Shown piece by piece: positions 36,601 through 48,295 of a stretch of 64,000 nucleotides of DNA (positions are counted from its first letter, which is position 1; each line of letters starts with the position of its first letter). The notes below the pieces were generated by a model, which was not told where the DNA came from, searched no databases, and saw only the letters and a program-made list of their open reading frames with translations. The stretch lies in the NCBI RefSeq assembly GCF_001039355.2, contig NW_019775473.1, positions 259,590 to 323,589 on the forward strand, in the 5' to 3' direction. The translations under genes were made by a program, and so were the position numbers. Source of the stretch: Lingula anatina (taxonomy: Eukaryota > Brachiopoda > Lingulata > Lingulida > Lingulidae).

Positions 36601-38475
36601 ATTAACTGCAGTTCCCACATTTTAAGCCTGAAAATGGGTCAATTTTACTTCTTTAACTTAAATAATATACAAAATAAGATTGAATAAAATAAATAAAAAA
36701 ATTAAGATAAATAAAATAATAATAATACCAATAATTATAAATGTGATTTTTCACAAAGGTAGTGAACAAGGGGCCCTCTCACATTATTTCGATTTGCGGC
36801 TAATTAACTTTCCCCCTTCTTTTTATGTTCAGAATTTGTCTATTAAACGTACCAGTAATATTATTTAAAAGCTGCTAACAATGCTTAACGTTGTTGGCAG
36901 ATGTAGCAGTGACATTGTTATCGAAAAGGTGGAACGAAGCCATAAATCAGGGGCGGATTATATTAAATTACGAGTATTTACTTGCTGTCTTGTCTGGGTC
37001 ACATTGATAACGAGGACAACGCATTGTCTATATTAAAACGATTTATCAAAAATTACTGTCATAAGACAGGGAGTATCTAACTTTACTTGGGAAACACACC
37101 AGTTTTCTTTGTCATCCAATGCTAAATTGTTCGTGAGAAATGTATGTGTGTGTGTGTGGGGGGGGGGAGTGAATCAACAAACTAAGAGAAACTGAGCGGT
37201 GGATTGTGGTTGCTGTGCTGCATGTACGACAAAATGTTGCAGTTGAATCAAAAGTATCAATGTGCGTTAGATTTTCGAATTTTTTCTTCGTGTAAAGACA
37301 GTCATGAAATATCACAGACATAGATACGTTTCCCCGATACTTACCGTTTTATAACCAGGTCATCATCATATTACAGGTGCGTAGAAAACAAGATTTAAGT
37401 GAGGGAGCTAGCTAGTGTGGATTCCCCTAATCTTCCCTGTTTCCTGTGCTTATATTATATATATGTATATGATTACGCTGGCTGAAAAAATGAGCTCCCA
37501 TGCCCCCTCTCCCGTCGCTTATCTTCTAGGAGGACATGGCACAAGTACTGAACTAATGAACATTCTGTAGTAAGACTAATAAATTTGGTAATCTTAATTT
37601 AGTCTTATTATCCATTCTCTTCAATATTTATCTATAGGAGGTGCAGCGAATATAGGAAAACAATTATATAAAATATGATTAATCATTTTTATTATTATTT
37701 TTGATTATTTATATTATTCACTGATGAGGAGACTAAATGGTCCGCCACAGATTTAGATACATTTACATCAGAGCAAACACCCCAACACACTTCGTTTTCT
37801 TTGTAAAGTTAGTCTAATTCTTATTACAGCTGTTCACCTAAATATTGCTGCAACATTCAACGGCTATTTGTAGGCAATTTACCACAAGTGATAATTAGAA
37901 AACCAATGAAAAAACACTGCATTGGTTAATCCTTACCAGAACAAAAATGGAAAAGAGGTCAAATCTTTTAGTTCGGTCCCCTTCTATTTGTTATATATCT
38001 TATTTTTATAGCCATTTCGCACCATAACCAGACATTCGACACATTTGAATGTAACAAACTGGCTAAAATACTCCTACCATGTTTTCAAAAAACTGATTCA
38101 TACTAGAAAATGGGCTTAAGGGTCAACACGGCGTCCACATTTTATTTTGAATAATTGAACACGCCTAAAAATATATCTAAATAAACGATACTTAGAGATC
38201 GTATCTCACAAAGCTATAGCGTTAAAGGAGATGTATTACGGTAAAATATTGGCGCTACCGTTGGCGGCCAGGTTAACCGGACTGGTTATAACAAATGTTC
38301 CAAGGGCGAGCACCCACGCGCCGAGGTTAGATATGGCCTCATGAAGCCCTCTGACCTCGAGCAGCCACTTTTAACACTCAACGTTCTCTCTCTCTCGCTC
38401 TCTCTCTCTTTCTCTAAGGTTTTCTATTCCCTATTTTTTCTCTGCAGGACGTTATCCGGGGGGTAGGGGTGGGGG
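33693..38475 (+). repeat. Large direct duplication, copy 2 (~4.8 kb)
   Basis: Collinear with 28442-33691 and continuing through the equivalent poly-G region (38458-38477) into unique sequence, whereas copy 1 stops at it. Differences: no transposon dimer, a short TA tract, a ~70-bp extra segment near 34740-34813, a 24-bp poly-A near 36018, and many substitutions. That pattern is what two alleles of a heterozygous genome would show. Confidence 0.9.
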
Positions 38476-38479
38476 GGAA

Positions 38480-39380
38480 TATCATCGTCTATTTTACCCT
38501 GTACAGGTCTGTTCGTATTTTCCCATTTAGACAATTATAATTTTAAAATTATTTCTCGTAAACCATTTTATTTTACGTCTTTTAAACAATGTTTAAGCAA
38601 TGTCAAAGCACTGCCACCATCTTCGTCTGCATCTTCGTGACGTTCATGTCGCACTGAACACAGGCCCGCATTAACATCTTACAGATATCTTTTACGTTTT
38701 ATGATAAATACTGTAAATCAACAGACTGGTTACACCTGTTTCTACTTTTTATCACAAGGACAAACAAACAATAAACCCGTGAATTATACCGATTTAAAAA
38801 ATGATCGTTCAAAAAGAAATTTAAAATTGATATAAGCCAAATGAACTAACGCATGCAATGCTATTGGTATATTCTGATTGGTTTTCTTTCTCTCGTTAAG
38901 TAACCATAAAACGCCAACCTACGGTGATAAAATACACGCCATACAAATAAGAAAATCCGAATTATTTGCTGTTCACTTCAGATGAATATTTTACAAGCCC
39001 AGCCCGTTATTTTGTGACCCTCCCTTATATATGTGTCTCGTTCTTCACGCCCACGCAATAAACTAGTCTCCCGTGAAAATCAATTCGAACCTGTGTTTGT
39101 GGTAACGGGTGTATATCAGGCGTAAACTGGTATTCAGTAAATGTCACAGTCATTCAATAAATTTACCATGAGATACAGCAGTTTGAAATTTACTATTGTT
39201 CATGAAATACATGTCGTCTCGTTATACGGGTAATCAAGGTATTTTACGGGCGACAGCTAGGCATGAAATAATTGCATGTTTAAATAGGTGGCTTCTTTTA
39301 AACCTGTCTGCTGAGATTGGATAAACTAAAACATATCTTCTTTGCTAGACAGATGTCATAGATACTGTAGTTCAACGGCG
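38480..39380. other. Gene-free stretch
   Basis: Unique AT-rich sequence after the duplication. No open frame or exon worth naming was seen. Confidence 0.5.
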
Positions 39381-39550
39381 TTATGTACCAGAGGGTCCCC
39401 CCGATAAAAGATCCTGTTCCAATTCATTTGTATATATAAGCCCCGGACTGGATTTTGACCCACTAACGTCAAGTTAACCCTAACCTGTATGAATCTAAGG
39501 GGAAGCGGTACCTCTGTTATGCGGACTGTCACTTTCTTTACGACAGGGAC
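39381..39550 (+). mobile_element. Short repeat element (ATGTACCAGA end), copy 2
   Basis: Diverged relative of 15547-15685 in the same orientation, sharing several blocks in order (ATGTACCAGA, ATTCATTTG, GATTTTGACC, TAACCCTAACCTGTA). Non-coding. Confidence 0.45.
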
Positions 39551-40179
39551 CTAAAAAGCCTCCCTCCCTTTACTGCTATCCAGTTCCTAGTAGAAGTCAG
39601 TTGTGCTCTAAGTGAACATGTATTTATGCCTACTGTCTTTTACCATACATGCTCCTAAATGAGCATGTCCTAAATCTAGAATGATTCGACATACAAAACT
39701 GAATGACATGACGAACACCACGCATATTTGACTACACCTAGATCACATTCCTACACACAGTATATACGGAACTCCGTATCAGTTGCATTTTTTCGTAAAG
39801 TACGATTATATAATTGGGCTGTTTGGTCCATAATTTGGGCCATGCTAATATCGGGTTTGCACGCAGAGGTATAGCCTACATGTACAGAATACATACCCCT
39901 TAAGGCTTCTACTAGACGTGCTCTCAATGCCCCAATCCTGTAACTGGCCGGAACGAAAACAACGAATGAATCGCAATTATTCGTATTTTAATTTAGTAAA
40001 ATTGGCAGAGTAGGATATTTCCGGAGCACGAGTAACATCTACTGTAGCTGTGGTTTGTCACATACCCATTGTGAAGAGAGACATTAGCTGATAAAGGCAG
40101 TATTAATTTTAATTTTAGTTTTGGAGTCTTGTGACCATGGGCTTGTTTGGCAGCTCTCCCTTCTTCCCTTAGCCTGCCT

Positions 40180-40238
40180 CCCCCCCCCCCCCCCCCAAAC
40201 GTCCATTCGTTTTCTAATTCCAAACTCTCTCTCCAGTC

Positions 40239-40286
<48 letters not shown>

Positions 40287-40328
40287 GACTCTTCCTCTCA
40301 TCTGCTCTCTCTCCTCCTTTTTACTCAG

Positions 40329-40380
<52 letters not shown>
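40180..40380. repeat. Poly-C and two (CT)n microsatellites
   Basis: A poly-C tract at about 40181-40196, then CT runs at about 40236-40283 and 40330-40378. All open frames here are Ser/Leu repeats and not genes. Confidence 0.95.
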
Positions 40381-41159
40381 GAACATCGCTGTACACTGTA
40401 CATAATGGCTGTTCAGATCATTCTTTCTTTCAAAACTATAATCCGCCTACCTGTAAACGACCCACTTTTTCATGACATCGTGGAGTAACATACCGCTTAT
40501 AGCCTTGTTGACTTAACATGGAACATCTAACATGGAACACCTTAACCTTAACCTTAACCTCGCAGCGTTCCTTAAAATGATTTTAAAATGACATAGACCT
40601 ACTAGTACACATTCACTGCACAAGCGTAAACATCTACCAGTACATAATGTACAAGTACTCACCTGAGGCTTTATCTACCAATGGGACTGTCAAAGCGACA
40701 CATTCAAGTTACAAACTGGGGACTGACCGGTCTAATAATAGAAGGTCGTTTCTTGAGGAGTCCCAATCCCTTTTCCTTTGTTTGAAAGCACAAGTTTTAT
40801 ACGTCACACACACCATTCAAGTCCAGGTCGAACGAGAGGTTAATAACTTTATGAATGCTTCCCAGTTTTATATCTATGAGGTACGTTGTACTAGTACACG
40901 GTGGGGAGACCACAATCATATGAATTATTAGTGGCGTGTGATATTAGAGCACTTAAATTAGTCATTAAAGCACACGGGCATGCAGAGACAAGCGCTGTAT
41001 ATGGTGTTAAATTAATAATGTTTCAAGGCTAATTAATGCAAAGGGACCAGGGGCCATTATTCAGATTATTAAATGTTGATGCAGGCTGAGAGGTGTTAAT
41101 CTCTTAAATTAAGTTAATACGAAATGAATAATGCATTGGTAGGTCCAAGTGAAGGTATG

Positions 41160-41162
<3 letters not shown>

Positions 41163-41225
<63 letters not shown>
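41163..41225. repeat. (GA)n microsatellite
   Basis: About 31 GA units without interruption. Confidence 0.95.
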
Positions 41226-41231
<6 letters not shown>

Positions 41232-41950
41232 CCGCATCAGATACGCTAACAAGCAATGACCTGCCTTATTATTTCAATATCAAGGTCGGTCTTAAGCGTC
41301 GTTAAATACGGTAATTATATGTACACAAAACGACATCTGTGCTTCTCACCTCACCATATTAATTCCCTGTAGCTGAATAAACGAATACTACGCATCCAGT
41401 CATAAAAGTCGTCTTAAAACGAGCACAAATAATGCGGTGATGTCCTCAACGGTCAAGCTAGTCGTCCCCCAAAGTTTATATGAATGTCACACTGCACTGT
41501 CTATTATGGTAGAAGGTCCCACGTCTACCACAGTGACAAAGCTAAACACACCACGGTCGGAAATCACACTTCACTACACATTGAATCATATCAGTTCATC
41601 GCAGTAACTGTGTACGTTTCTCTGTCCTTATGTCAGCTTAGGCTTTAGTAAACTAGACAGGTCGCCCTATTCAGGGTATTACTGTTACCTTTAAGAGGGT
41701 GATAAATTAATGAGAAAACATCAAGTGGCGTTTATATTGCAATGTTTCTTACCTTATCGGATTGCGGGGTCTGTTTTCTACCGCGTGCAAAGGGTGATTA
41801 CTTAAGAGGCCTCTTTTAAGAGCCGGAGGACACATGCGTGACATGAGTGGTAGTTGTTATTATTATTATGAAATCGACATACGGTGTATGCATAAATGAA
41901 AAACGGCTGGGGTTTACATTGAGCAGTGACGACTGAGTGCAGAGTAAAGA

Positions 41951-41954
<4 letters not shown>

Positions 41955-41991
<37 letters not shown>
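41955..41991. repeat. (GA)n microsatellite
   Basis: About 18 GA units. Confidence 0.95.
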
Positions 41992-41994
<3 letters not shown>

Positions 41995-43626
41995 GATCGA
42001 AGGTGTGAACTTTGGGCGTTACTTCATTTAATACCGACAGGCGACGCCCCTTAAATGGGTCGCCAGTATGTGAATATGTGTCTTTTTTAATCAACCTTCC
42101 GATTTCCATGCTGTGTCCAAACATGCAGTTACTATTTATAAAACGGTTTGAAAATATAAAAAAAATCAAATGGCATGTGTTTTGGGTCCCATTCTATGGG
42201 ATCAATATTTGGCCCCCCACCCTCAACACCTAAAGTACACCGAAGAAAATATGATGCAATCTCGGGATATTTAATAATTCTTTCATATAAATAATAATGG
42301 ATAGAGAGTGGAGTGGGACACTTATCCTGCTTCCTCTTACAGTTGTTAGTTGTGTCAGCACTTCAAAACTCGTTTTTCTTGACGACTAAAAACAGATGTG
42401 AACGTCCGTGGTATGTTTTGACATTTACACGAACTTGTTTTTAACATCTTAAAGGCATTCGCCGTACATGTACTTACAGTACCCTCTACCAGGACCACAG
42501 ATTGATTTTTCTCTGGATATTCACAGATAATGACCCTGGTTAAATTGACCGTTCTTCTCTGCACTGTCGCGTCAGAGAAAAATTCCACATATATGCAATA
42601 TATACTATGCGGCCCGGGTAGAGGATATGCTTACAGCACTATAATTTGATCATGGGCATCAGGACTTGAGAAGGAAAAATAACTTGTATCAAATGATTAA
42701 TTCTTTCTTTAATTTCAGAATTCATTAAAACTACATATTTATAATCATTGTACATGTAGTCTCTCGTATCTTTGCTACTTTGATTATAATGCGAGAAAAG
42801 TTGTATTCAAGTCTAAAAAATGGAATACTCAGATCTAATGATGGAAGTTAAAAGCTACATTTTTAAAGCCACTTTGCATGTATACTGGAGAAACATTGAA
42901 TAAACGAATATGAATGTTAATTTAAAAAAATATTGATCTGAACAGATTATACAGCACAAGACAGTGCTTTCCCACAGTGACAGGGTAAGCCTTTAACGGC
43001 TCAGCTAAGCTAGCGAAAAACAAACTAGTCCTATTTATTATTGAGATTGCTATAATCGGCTTAAATTGGGTAAAACATGAGCTACATACCCAACACCGAT
43101 TGAGCGTTTTAATAAGATGCAGTGACACATCTCCTCGTGAAGACCTCGTTTTCAGCTATCTACATACTCCTAAGTGATTATACAACTAAGCATTTTAAAA
43201 ATTTTTCTGTTCAATTCTACATGTATGTGTACAACGGTGATTGTCGAAAAAATAATGTCTTTTCTTTTTCTGATACCTGGTTTTATCAATTCGACACATT
43301 TGCGTTTATGCGTATTTTTAAATTTTGCGTTTACAGAATTCTTCCTTCTTGTGAAGTACTTTTCAAATTCACATATTTCTGTGCATGGGTCACGAACAAG
43401 CGGAAAAGCATATTATGCAAGTTTATTCTGTAACATGTTCGATTACAAATTTACGCAATTGGCTATCACTGTAGGTCGTAAAAATATTTTACCGTGGTGA
43501 AGTAGGCCCCAAACAAGATAAGTACAGACAACGTTTGGACTTCGTTCGAATGGCCAGTCAATCTTGCATAGATGTTGAGTCGATTAGAAAAACCTTGCCA
43601 TCCAGTGTCTGGATTCAAAGCTTAGT

Positions 43627-45069
43627 TCAGAAACGCGTTTCTGCAGTGACAGCATTTTCCTGATTTCTCTCACGTCCGTTTTCATTTCTTGTAGCAGCTG
43701 GGTCTGGGATAACTTGCGACTGACTAATACTCCCACGGCTGCTTCCAAAATTCGATTCGAACCTCCGGCCGGCATTACGTCTAAGCATTCGAAGGAATTC
43801 GTTTCGGAATCTCCTTCCGCTAACACAGTAGAGCAAGAAGTTAATCGTGTGGTTCGAATAGTTGAGCATCAAAACGATCGTCGAAGTTAATCGCTGTGTT
43901 GCTTTCTGGCGTGAGCTGTTAATGTGTTGGTATGGTTCTATGATAAGGTTGATAAAACTCGGCGTCGCCAAGATCAAAAAAATAATGGTCACAACAAATA
44001 ACATCACTGTGATGGATCTAGATGCGAAAGCATGCTGGTTACTGTTAACGCCCCTCCTTTGTCTCACTATGTTGGAACCTTGACGAGAGAGTCTTTCTGT
44101 CTCACGATTTTGTTCTTGGGCTGGCGATTTATGTGTCGCTGAGTTGTGGTCATCTGCTATGTTGTCCATTTGGGTTGGTCTTGAATGGCGCCTAAAATGT
44201 CCCTTTCTAGGCGACTCAGCAATCCTTGCAGGTTGCGATCCTGAAGTTGTATCATCTGTCACTTCCAGTGGGTGATTGTTGTTATTGAAGGAATTTACAC
44301 TAAGGGGCGAAGTGGATGGGGGATCATTATTGTTTTGGTAATAGGCCGAATTGCGAGTAGAGCGAAGTTGGAATCGCGTCGATCTCCGCAGTGAACGAAC
44401 AATCAATATATTTAGAACAATCATGACAGCGAACGGGCCGGCGGCGTACACACAAAAAGTTATCCACGGGTAGATATACTTCCAAAAATTATGATGGTCG
44501 GAGTCGCAATAATGGTTGCAATGGCGTTCACCCGTTAATGCGTCAACGTTTATGTCAACGGTAACCAGCACGTGTGCGTTCTTAGCAAAAACGCATCCGA
44601 CGATCACCGCTAACGCAATTCGAGCTCTTTTGGTTGAGCACAGTCTGTAGGATTGTAAAATATGGCATGTTGAAATGTACCGCCCTACTGTTAATCCAAC
44701 GAGCAGCCAAGTTGACATATCCAGGAAGAAGTACAAAGTAAACCGATGTAGTTTACACACAGCAGCATGCGCTTCTCGTATATCGAAATAACCATACACT
44801 CTGATCATGTGACGAGATAGTCCCAGCCAAAGTGCAAAGGTGTCGGTCACGGCTAACGCTCGTAAAAAGAAACCTATCCACGTCCTCCGCATGAAGGGGC
44901 GTCGTAAAACCAGATAAGACAGGATATTGCCAAGTGTGCCGATTATCAGCAAAATCGGTGGCACAGTCTTGTTAAGCCACGTACTTATCTGATACTGCAG
45001 CTCCTCTGTGGCATCAAAAGTCGCATTGTTTTGCCAAAGATAGCATTCAGCGATATCACTTGAGTTCAT
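43627..45069 (-). CDS. Class A (rhodopsin-like) orphan GPCR, 480 aa, intronless coding region
   Basis: Seven hydrophobic segments at about 35-56, 63-87, 105-129, 149-170, 198-226, 352-377 and 395-418. GN in TM1 (47-48), Asp76 in TM2, Cys105 at the TM3 start, TP in TM6, and TM7 ending NFLLY (410-414) in place of NPxxY. TM3 ends GRY (129-131) in place of DRY. It shares with the 9130-10422 receptor the blocks LRRPFMRRTWIG/MRRPFVRHTWMG, GLSRHxIR, YAAGPF and NFLLYCVSG, so the two are clear paralogues on the same strand. The main difference is the third intracellular loop, about 125 residues here against about 47, rich in Asn, Ser and Arg. The N terminus has NSS and NAT sequons. Likely a neuropeptide-type receptor; the ligand cannot be told. 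Start chosen at 45069, the only Met before TM1. Confidence 0.9.
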   Translation of the reverse strand: MNSSDIAECYLWQNNATFDATEELQYQISTWLNKTVPPILLIIGTLGNILSYLVLRRPFMRRTWIGFFLRALAVTDTFALWLGLSRHMIRVYGYFDIREAHAAVCKLHRFTLYFFLDMSTWLLVGLTVGRYISTCHILQSYRLCSTKRARIALAVIVGCVFAKNAHVLVTVDINVDALTGERHCNHYCDSDHHNFWKYIYPWITFCVYAAGPFAVMIVLNILIVRSLRRSTRFQLRSTRNSAYYQNNNDPPSTSPLSVNSFNNNNHPLEVTDDTTSGSQPARIAESPRKGHFRRHSRPTQMDNIADDHNSATHKSPAQEQNRETERLSRQGSNIVRQRRGVNSNQHAFASRSITVMLFVVTIIFLILATPSFINLIIEPYQHINSSRQKATQRLTSTIVLMLNYSNHTINFLLYCVSGRRFRNEFLRMLRRNAGRRFESNFGSSRGSISQSQVIPDPAATRNENGRERNQENAVTAETRF

Positions 45070-45207
45070 TGCGAGAACCTGTCTTCATTAACTTTTTCAC
45101 ACTTTTTTCCAGGATCCTTAATGTTCTTTGAACTGGAAAAAAGAAAATATGATGTAATTTATGTGACCGAAAAAGAACGTGTCAGTACTGCCAAATAGAA
45201 GAGAACT

Positions 45208-45488
45208 CAGGGGCGGATCCAGGATTATTTGAAGAGGGGGGGGCGCAGATGCAAAGCAGACCCTTCTCTGCCCCCCCCCCCCCCCCTCCACACACACACA
45301 CACACTTGGGGTGAGGTTCAGGACCCGCTGAAGGGCCCCGGAAATTTTGGTATTTTAGAGAGCAAACGGTGGCATTTGGTACGGTTTAAAACTATAATTT
45401 GGTAGTAAAAATTCTAATTTTAAGAGGAGACCAGAAATCGAGGGGGGGGGGTCAGGACCCCCCTGACCCCCCTCTAAATCCACCACTG
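45208..45488. mobile_element. hAT-type non-autonomous element (CAGGGGCGGATCC… ends)
   Basis: The left end is CAGGGGCGGATCCAGGA and the right end TCTAAATCCACCACTG, inverted with a few mismatches and both starting with the CAG typical of hAT termini. GAACT lies directly outside both ends (45203-45207 and 45489-45493), a possible partial target duplication. The interior is non-coding with poly-G, poly-C and CA runs and GGTCAGGACC-type palindromes. Confidence 0.65.
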
Positions 45489-45494
45489 GAACTA

Positions 45495-46080
45495 ACATTT
45501 AATTATCTCGATTTCCATCACAGATTTAAAGACGCGCTGGCCCAAATAAAACATTGATAGACTTATGACAATAAAGATAACAAAATGCAATGTACACATA
45601 TAGGCAGATTTATAAAGACAGTCTACAGCCACCTACCACTGAAATATAGCGTTTATGCAAATCCAGTTGGGCAGACTATCCCTAAAAGGATGGAGAAGAC
45701 ACGTGCTTAATTAATATACTTATTGGTTCACATTCCACCTTTACTGAACATATCCGAAAAACAAAAACTCACGTATAGTACTGGATGTGCGAAACTGTGT
45801 TAATATCCAAGACAACTGAACAGGTACATGTAACGTCAAACCTCGTGTACTTCTTTCCGTGGGCCTCTACACACAAACACTATTTAACTCACCTGTTGCA
45901 CAAAATCGCTGGCGTTGCTCCGACTCCTCGCGTAGACTTATGTACTTCTCCTCCTACCAAGTTACGCCGTCTAACCTAATACATCTTGCTGATAAGGCTT
46001 TTTATCACCCTTAAAAAACGAGTAAAAAATCGAGCATCCGGCTCTTGGCAGTCCCCTCTGTATAAGCATTGGTTATAAAT
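45495..46080. other. Intergenic stretch
   Basis: No exon was recognised. Two TATA-like sequences (46061-46066 and 46074-46080) lie very near the proposed ATG at 46084. Confidence 0.45.
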
Positions 46081-46083
46081 CAT

Positions 46084-46138
46084 ATGAGGGGACCATGTAG
46101 CTTGTTTGCATTGCTGATTCACGCGATCATAGTACCAG
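46084..46138 (+). CDS. Possible first exon (signal peptide) of a secreted-protein gene
   Basis: A 55-nt exon gives 18 codons plus one base and ends at CCAG|GTAAGG. The peptide MRGPCSLFALLIHAIIVP is a plausible signal peptide. A candidate next exon in the right phase begins at 47076. Against it: the TATA-like sequences are only 4 and 18 bp upstream of the ATG, too near for a normal start site. It could be chance. Confidence 0.35.
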
Positions 46139-47075
46139 GTAAGGTGTCATTATTCTTGAGCTTTCAAAACCTTATCTAATCAGTTTTTGTATTAGTTTAC
46201 TAAGCATAATGTCTTCTATGACAGAACCAAAAGAATGTCCTAACTTCTTCCTGGTTGGGCTTTGTACCTCGGGTCGAAGAGGACTCGCAACTTGCAACAC
46301 ATGTACCCGTATTTTTCTGCGTGGATTATAATTAGTGTTTTAACATTTGTAAGACAAGCCATGTAGCGCATTTAGACAAAAAAATCCACCGTCTATCAGA
46401 AAGCACGTCGAGGATGACAGGAGTTGTCACGTGGCCTAAGGGATATCTTGTACCTTGTTGGGACCAGGTTTTGGTTGCTAAAACATGATATCGAGTTGAA
46501 AGAGCTTAGAGTTGACGTTCCGCGTTACATTGTCTCCATGATAAAAAAATTCCATGTTAATTTTTCACTACTTTTGAAGCCCTTATCTTATAAAATGTTT
46601 GGGTTGATGCTGATAAAGTTTTATAAGCGTGCATTTTTTGTGCGTATAATAATGATAAAGATTTATTGCATCCAGGGAAATCTAATTAATTCTACTTATT
46701 CTATGACGCTTCTACACTTTCAAGGTCTCTATCCTATGCATGCTGTATCGAGTTACGATCTGTTTGTGATTAAATATTATTAATTGCGTTTTGTATTGTT
46801 ACGTACTTGTATGTTGATGCTGAAAATGACCATTTTAATATTAAAGAAATAATATTTTCAACCTAAAATGGTGTGAACCGAGGGCGAAAAACACCGGCGT
46901 TTGCATTTTACTTCCAACTATCAATAATGTTATCTAATCCCAACAGAAGATTTTGTTATTAGAAAAATTATTTCCATGTTTTAAGTACGACAACACTACA
47001 GATTTCACTACTTTCATTTTTGACCATCCGATAACTATCTTTAATTCCCAATACATTATACGAATATATTTCCAG

Positions 47076-47117
47076 GTACAAATGCTTGTAACGTGCTGCC
47101 ACCGAGCGAGCGGGACT
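47076..47117 (+). CDS. Possible second exon of the same gene, cysteine-containing
   Basis: Follows the acceptor TATTTCCAG and begins in the phase required by the exon at 46084-46138. It reads TNACNVLPPSERD before a possible donor (GACT|GTAACT), or continues open in frame. The C-x-V-x-P-x-x-R/E-R-x-C spacing recalls the start of a P-type trefoil domain, but the remaining cysteines are not visible; the N gap at 47590-48295 may hide them. Very tentative. Confidence 0.25.
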
Positions 47118-47383
47118 GTAACTATGATATATATATGCACTTAGGGAAGGGCATTCAACACGTGATTCTGACAGCCAGGAGTATCCTATGTTGGCAAACT
47201 TTCAAAACTGCAAATAACAAGGGAAATTGGTCAAACTATATATCTCTACGGAAAGGAAATGAATTGCTAAGTGTTTTTAAACTTAGTGATATGTAATAAT
47301 GTGATATGTAATAATGTGATATGTAATAATGTTAATGCTCGTGATACGAAGTTTTCGTATTTCCTTGTAGCGGTACGAAATTA

Positions 47384-47412
<29 letters not shown>
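47384..47412. repeat. (CT)n microsatellite
   Basis: About 13 CT units. Just upstream (about 47287-47332) GATATGTAATAATGT is repeated three times. Confidence 0.9.
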
Positions 47413-47414
<2 letters not shown>

Positions 47415-47589
47415 CTTTACATTTGAGATTAAATTTGAACTAAATGAAGGATCGAGAGGGAATTAAAGCACGTGCGAAGCCCCCCCCACTTAGAGTTTGA
47501 AGTACCCCTTTCTGCAGTAAGGATCGAGCGACAAGAGAAAAGACAAGACACCCATTCCTGTCCCCATTTGACACGGTGGGCTTTCGTTT

Positions 47590-48295
47590 NNNNNNNNNNN
47601 NNNNNNNNNNNNNNNNNNNNNNNNNNNNNNNNNNNNNNNNNNNNNNNNNNNNNNNNNNNNNNNNNNNNNNNNNNNNNNNNNNNNNNNNNNNNNNNNNNNN
47701 NNNNNNNNNNNNNNNNNNNNNNNNNNNNNNNNNNNNNNNNNNNNNNNNNNNNNNNNNNNNNNNNNNNNNNNNNNNNNNNNNNNNNNNNNNNNNNNNNNNN
47801 NNNNNNNNNNNNNNNNNNNNNNNNNNNNNNNNNNNNNNNNNNNNNNNNNNNNNNNNNNNNNNNNNNNNNNNNNNNNNNNNNNNNNNNNNNNNNNNNNNNN
47901 NNNNNNNNNNNNNNNNNNNNNNNNNNNNNNNNNNNNNNNNNNNNNNNNNNNNNNNNNNNNNNNNNNNNNNNNNNNNNNNNNNNNNNNNNNNNNNNNNNNN
48001 NNNNNNNNNNNNNNNNNNNNNNNNNNNNNNNNNNNNNNNNNNNNNNNNNNNNNNNNNNNNNNNNNNNNNNNNNNNNNNNNNNNNNNNNNNNNNNNNNNNN
48101 NNNNNNNNNNNNNNNNNNNNNNNNNNNNNNNNNNNNNNNNNNNNNNNNNNNNNNNNNNNNNNNNNNNNNNNNNNNNNNNNNNNNNNNNNNNNNNNNNNNN
48201 NNNNNNNNNNNNNNNNNNNNNNNNNNNNNNNNNNNNNNNNNNNNNNNNNNNNNNNNNNNNNNNNNNNNNNNNNNNNNNNNNNNNNNNNNNNNNNN
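47590..48295. other. Assembly gap of 706 Ns
   Basis: Continuous Ns. Long open frames that cross it are artefacts. Confidence 0.99.

Larger units (their letters stand above)
40400..43626. other. Gene-free stretch between microsatellites and GPCR 2
   Basis: Contains the GA microsatellites listed and three AACCTT units near 40542. Overlapping open frames at 43122-43500 on the plus strand are hydrophobic but have no start context or domain. The bases adjoining 43627 would be the 3' UTR of the receptor gene. Confidence 0.45.

Noticed and set aside
40121..40488. Ser/Leu-repeat open frames in all orientations
   Set aside because: Translation of CT microsatellites. The same applies to 6059-6340, 7526-7793, 41816-42169 and 50657-51040.
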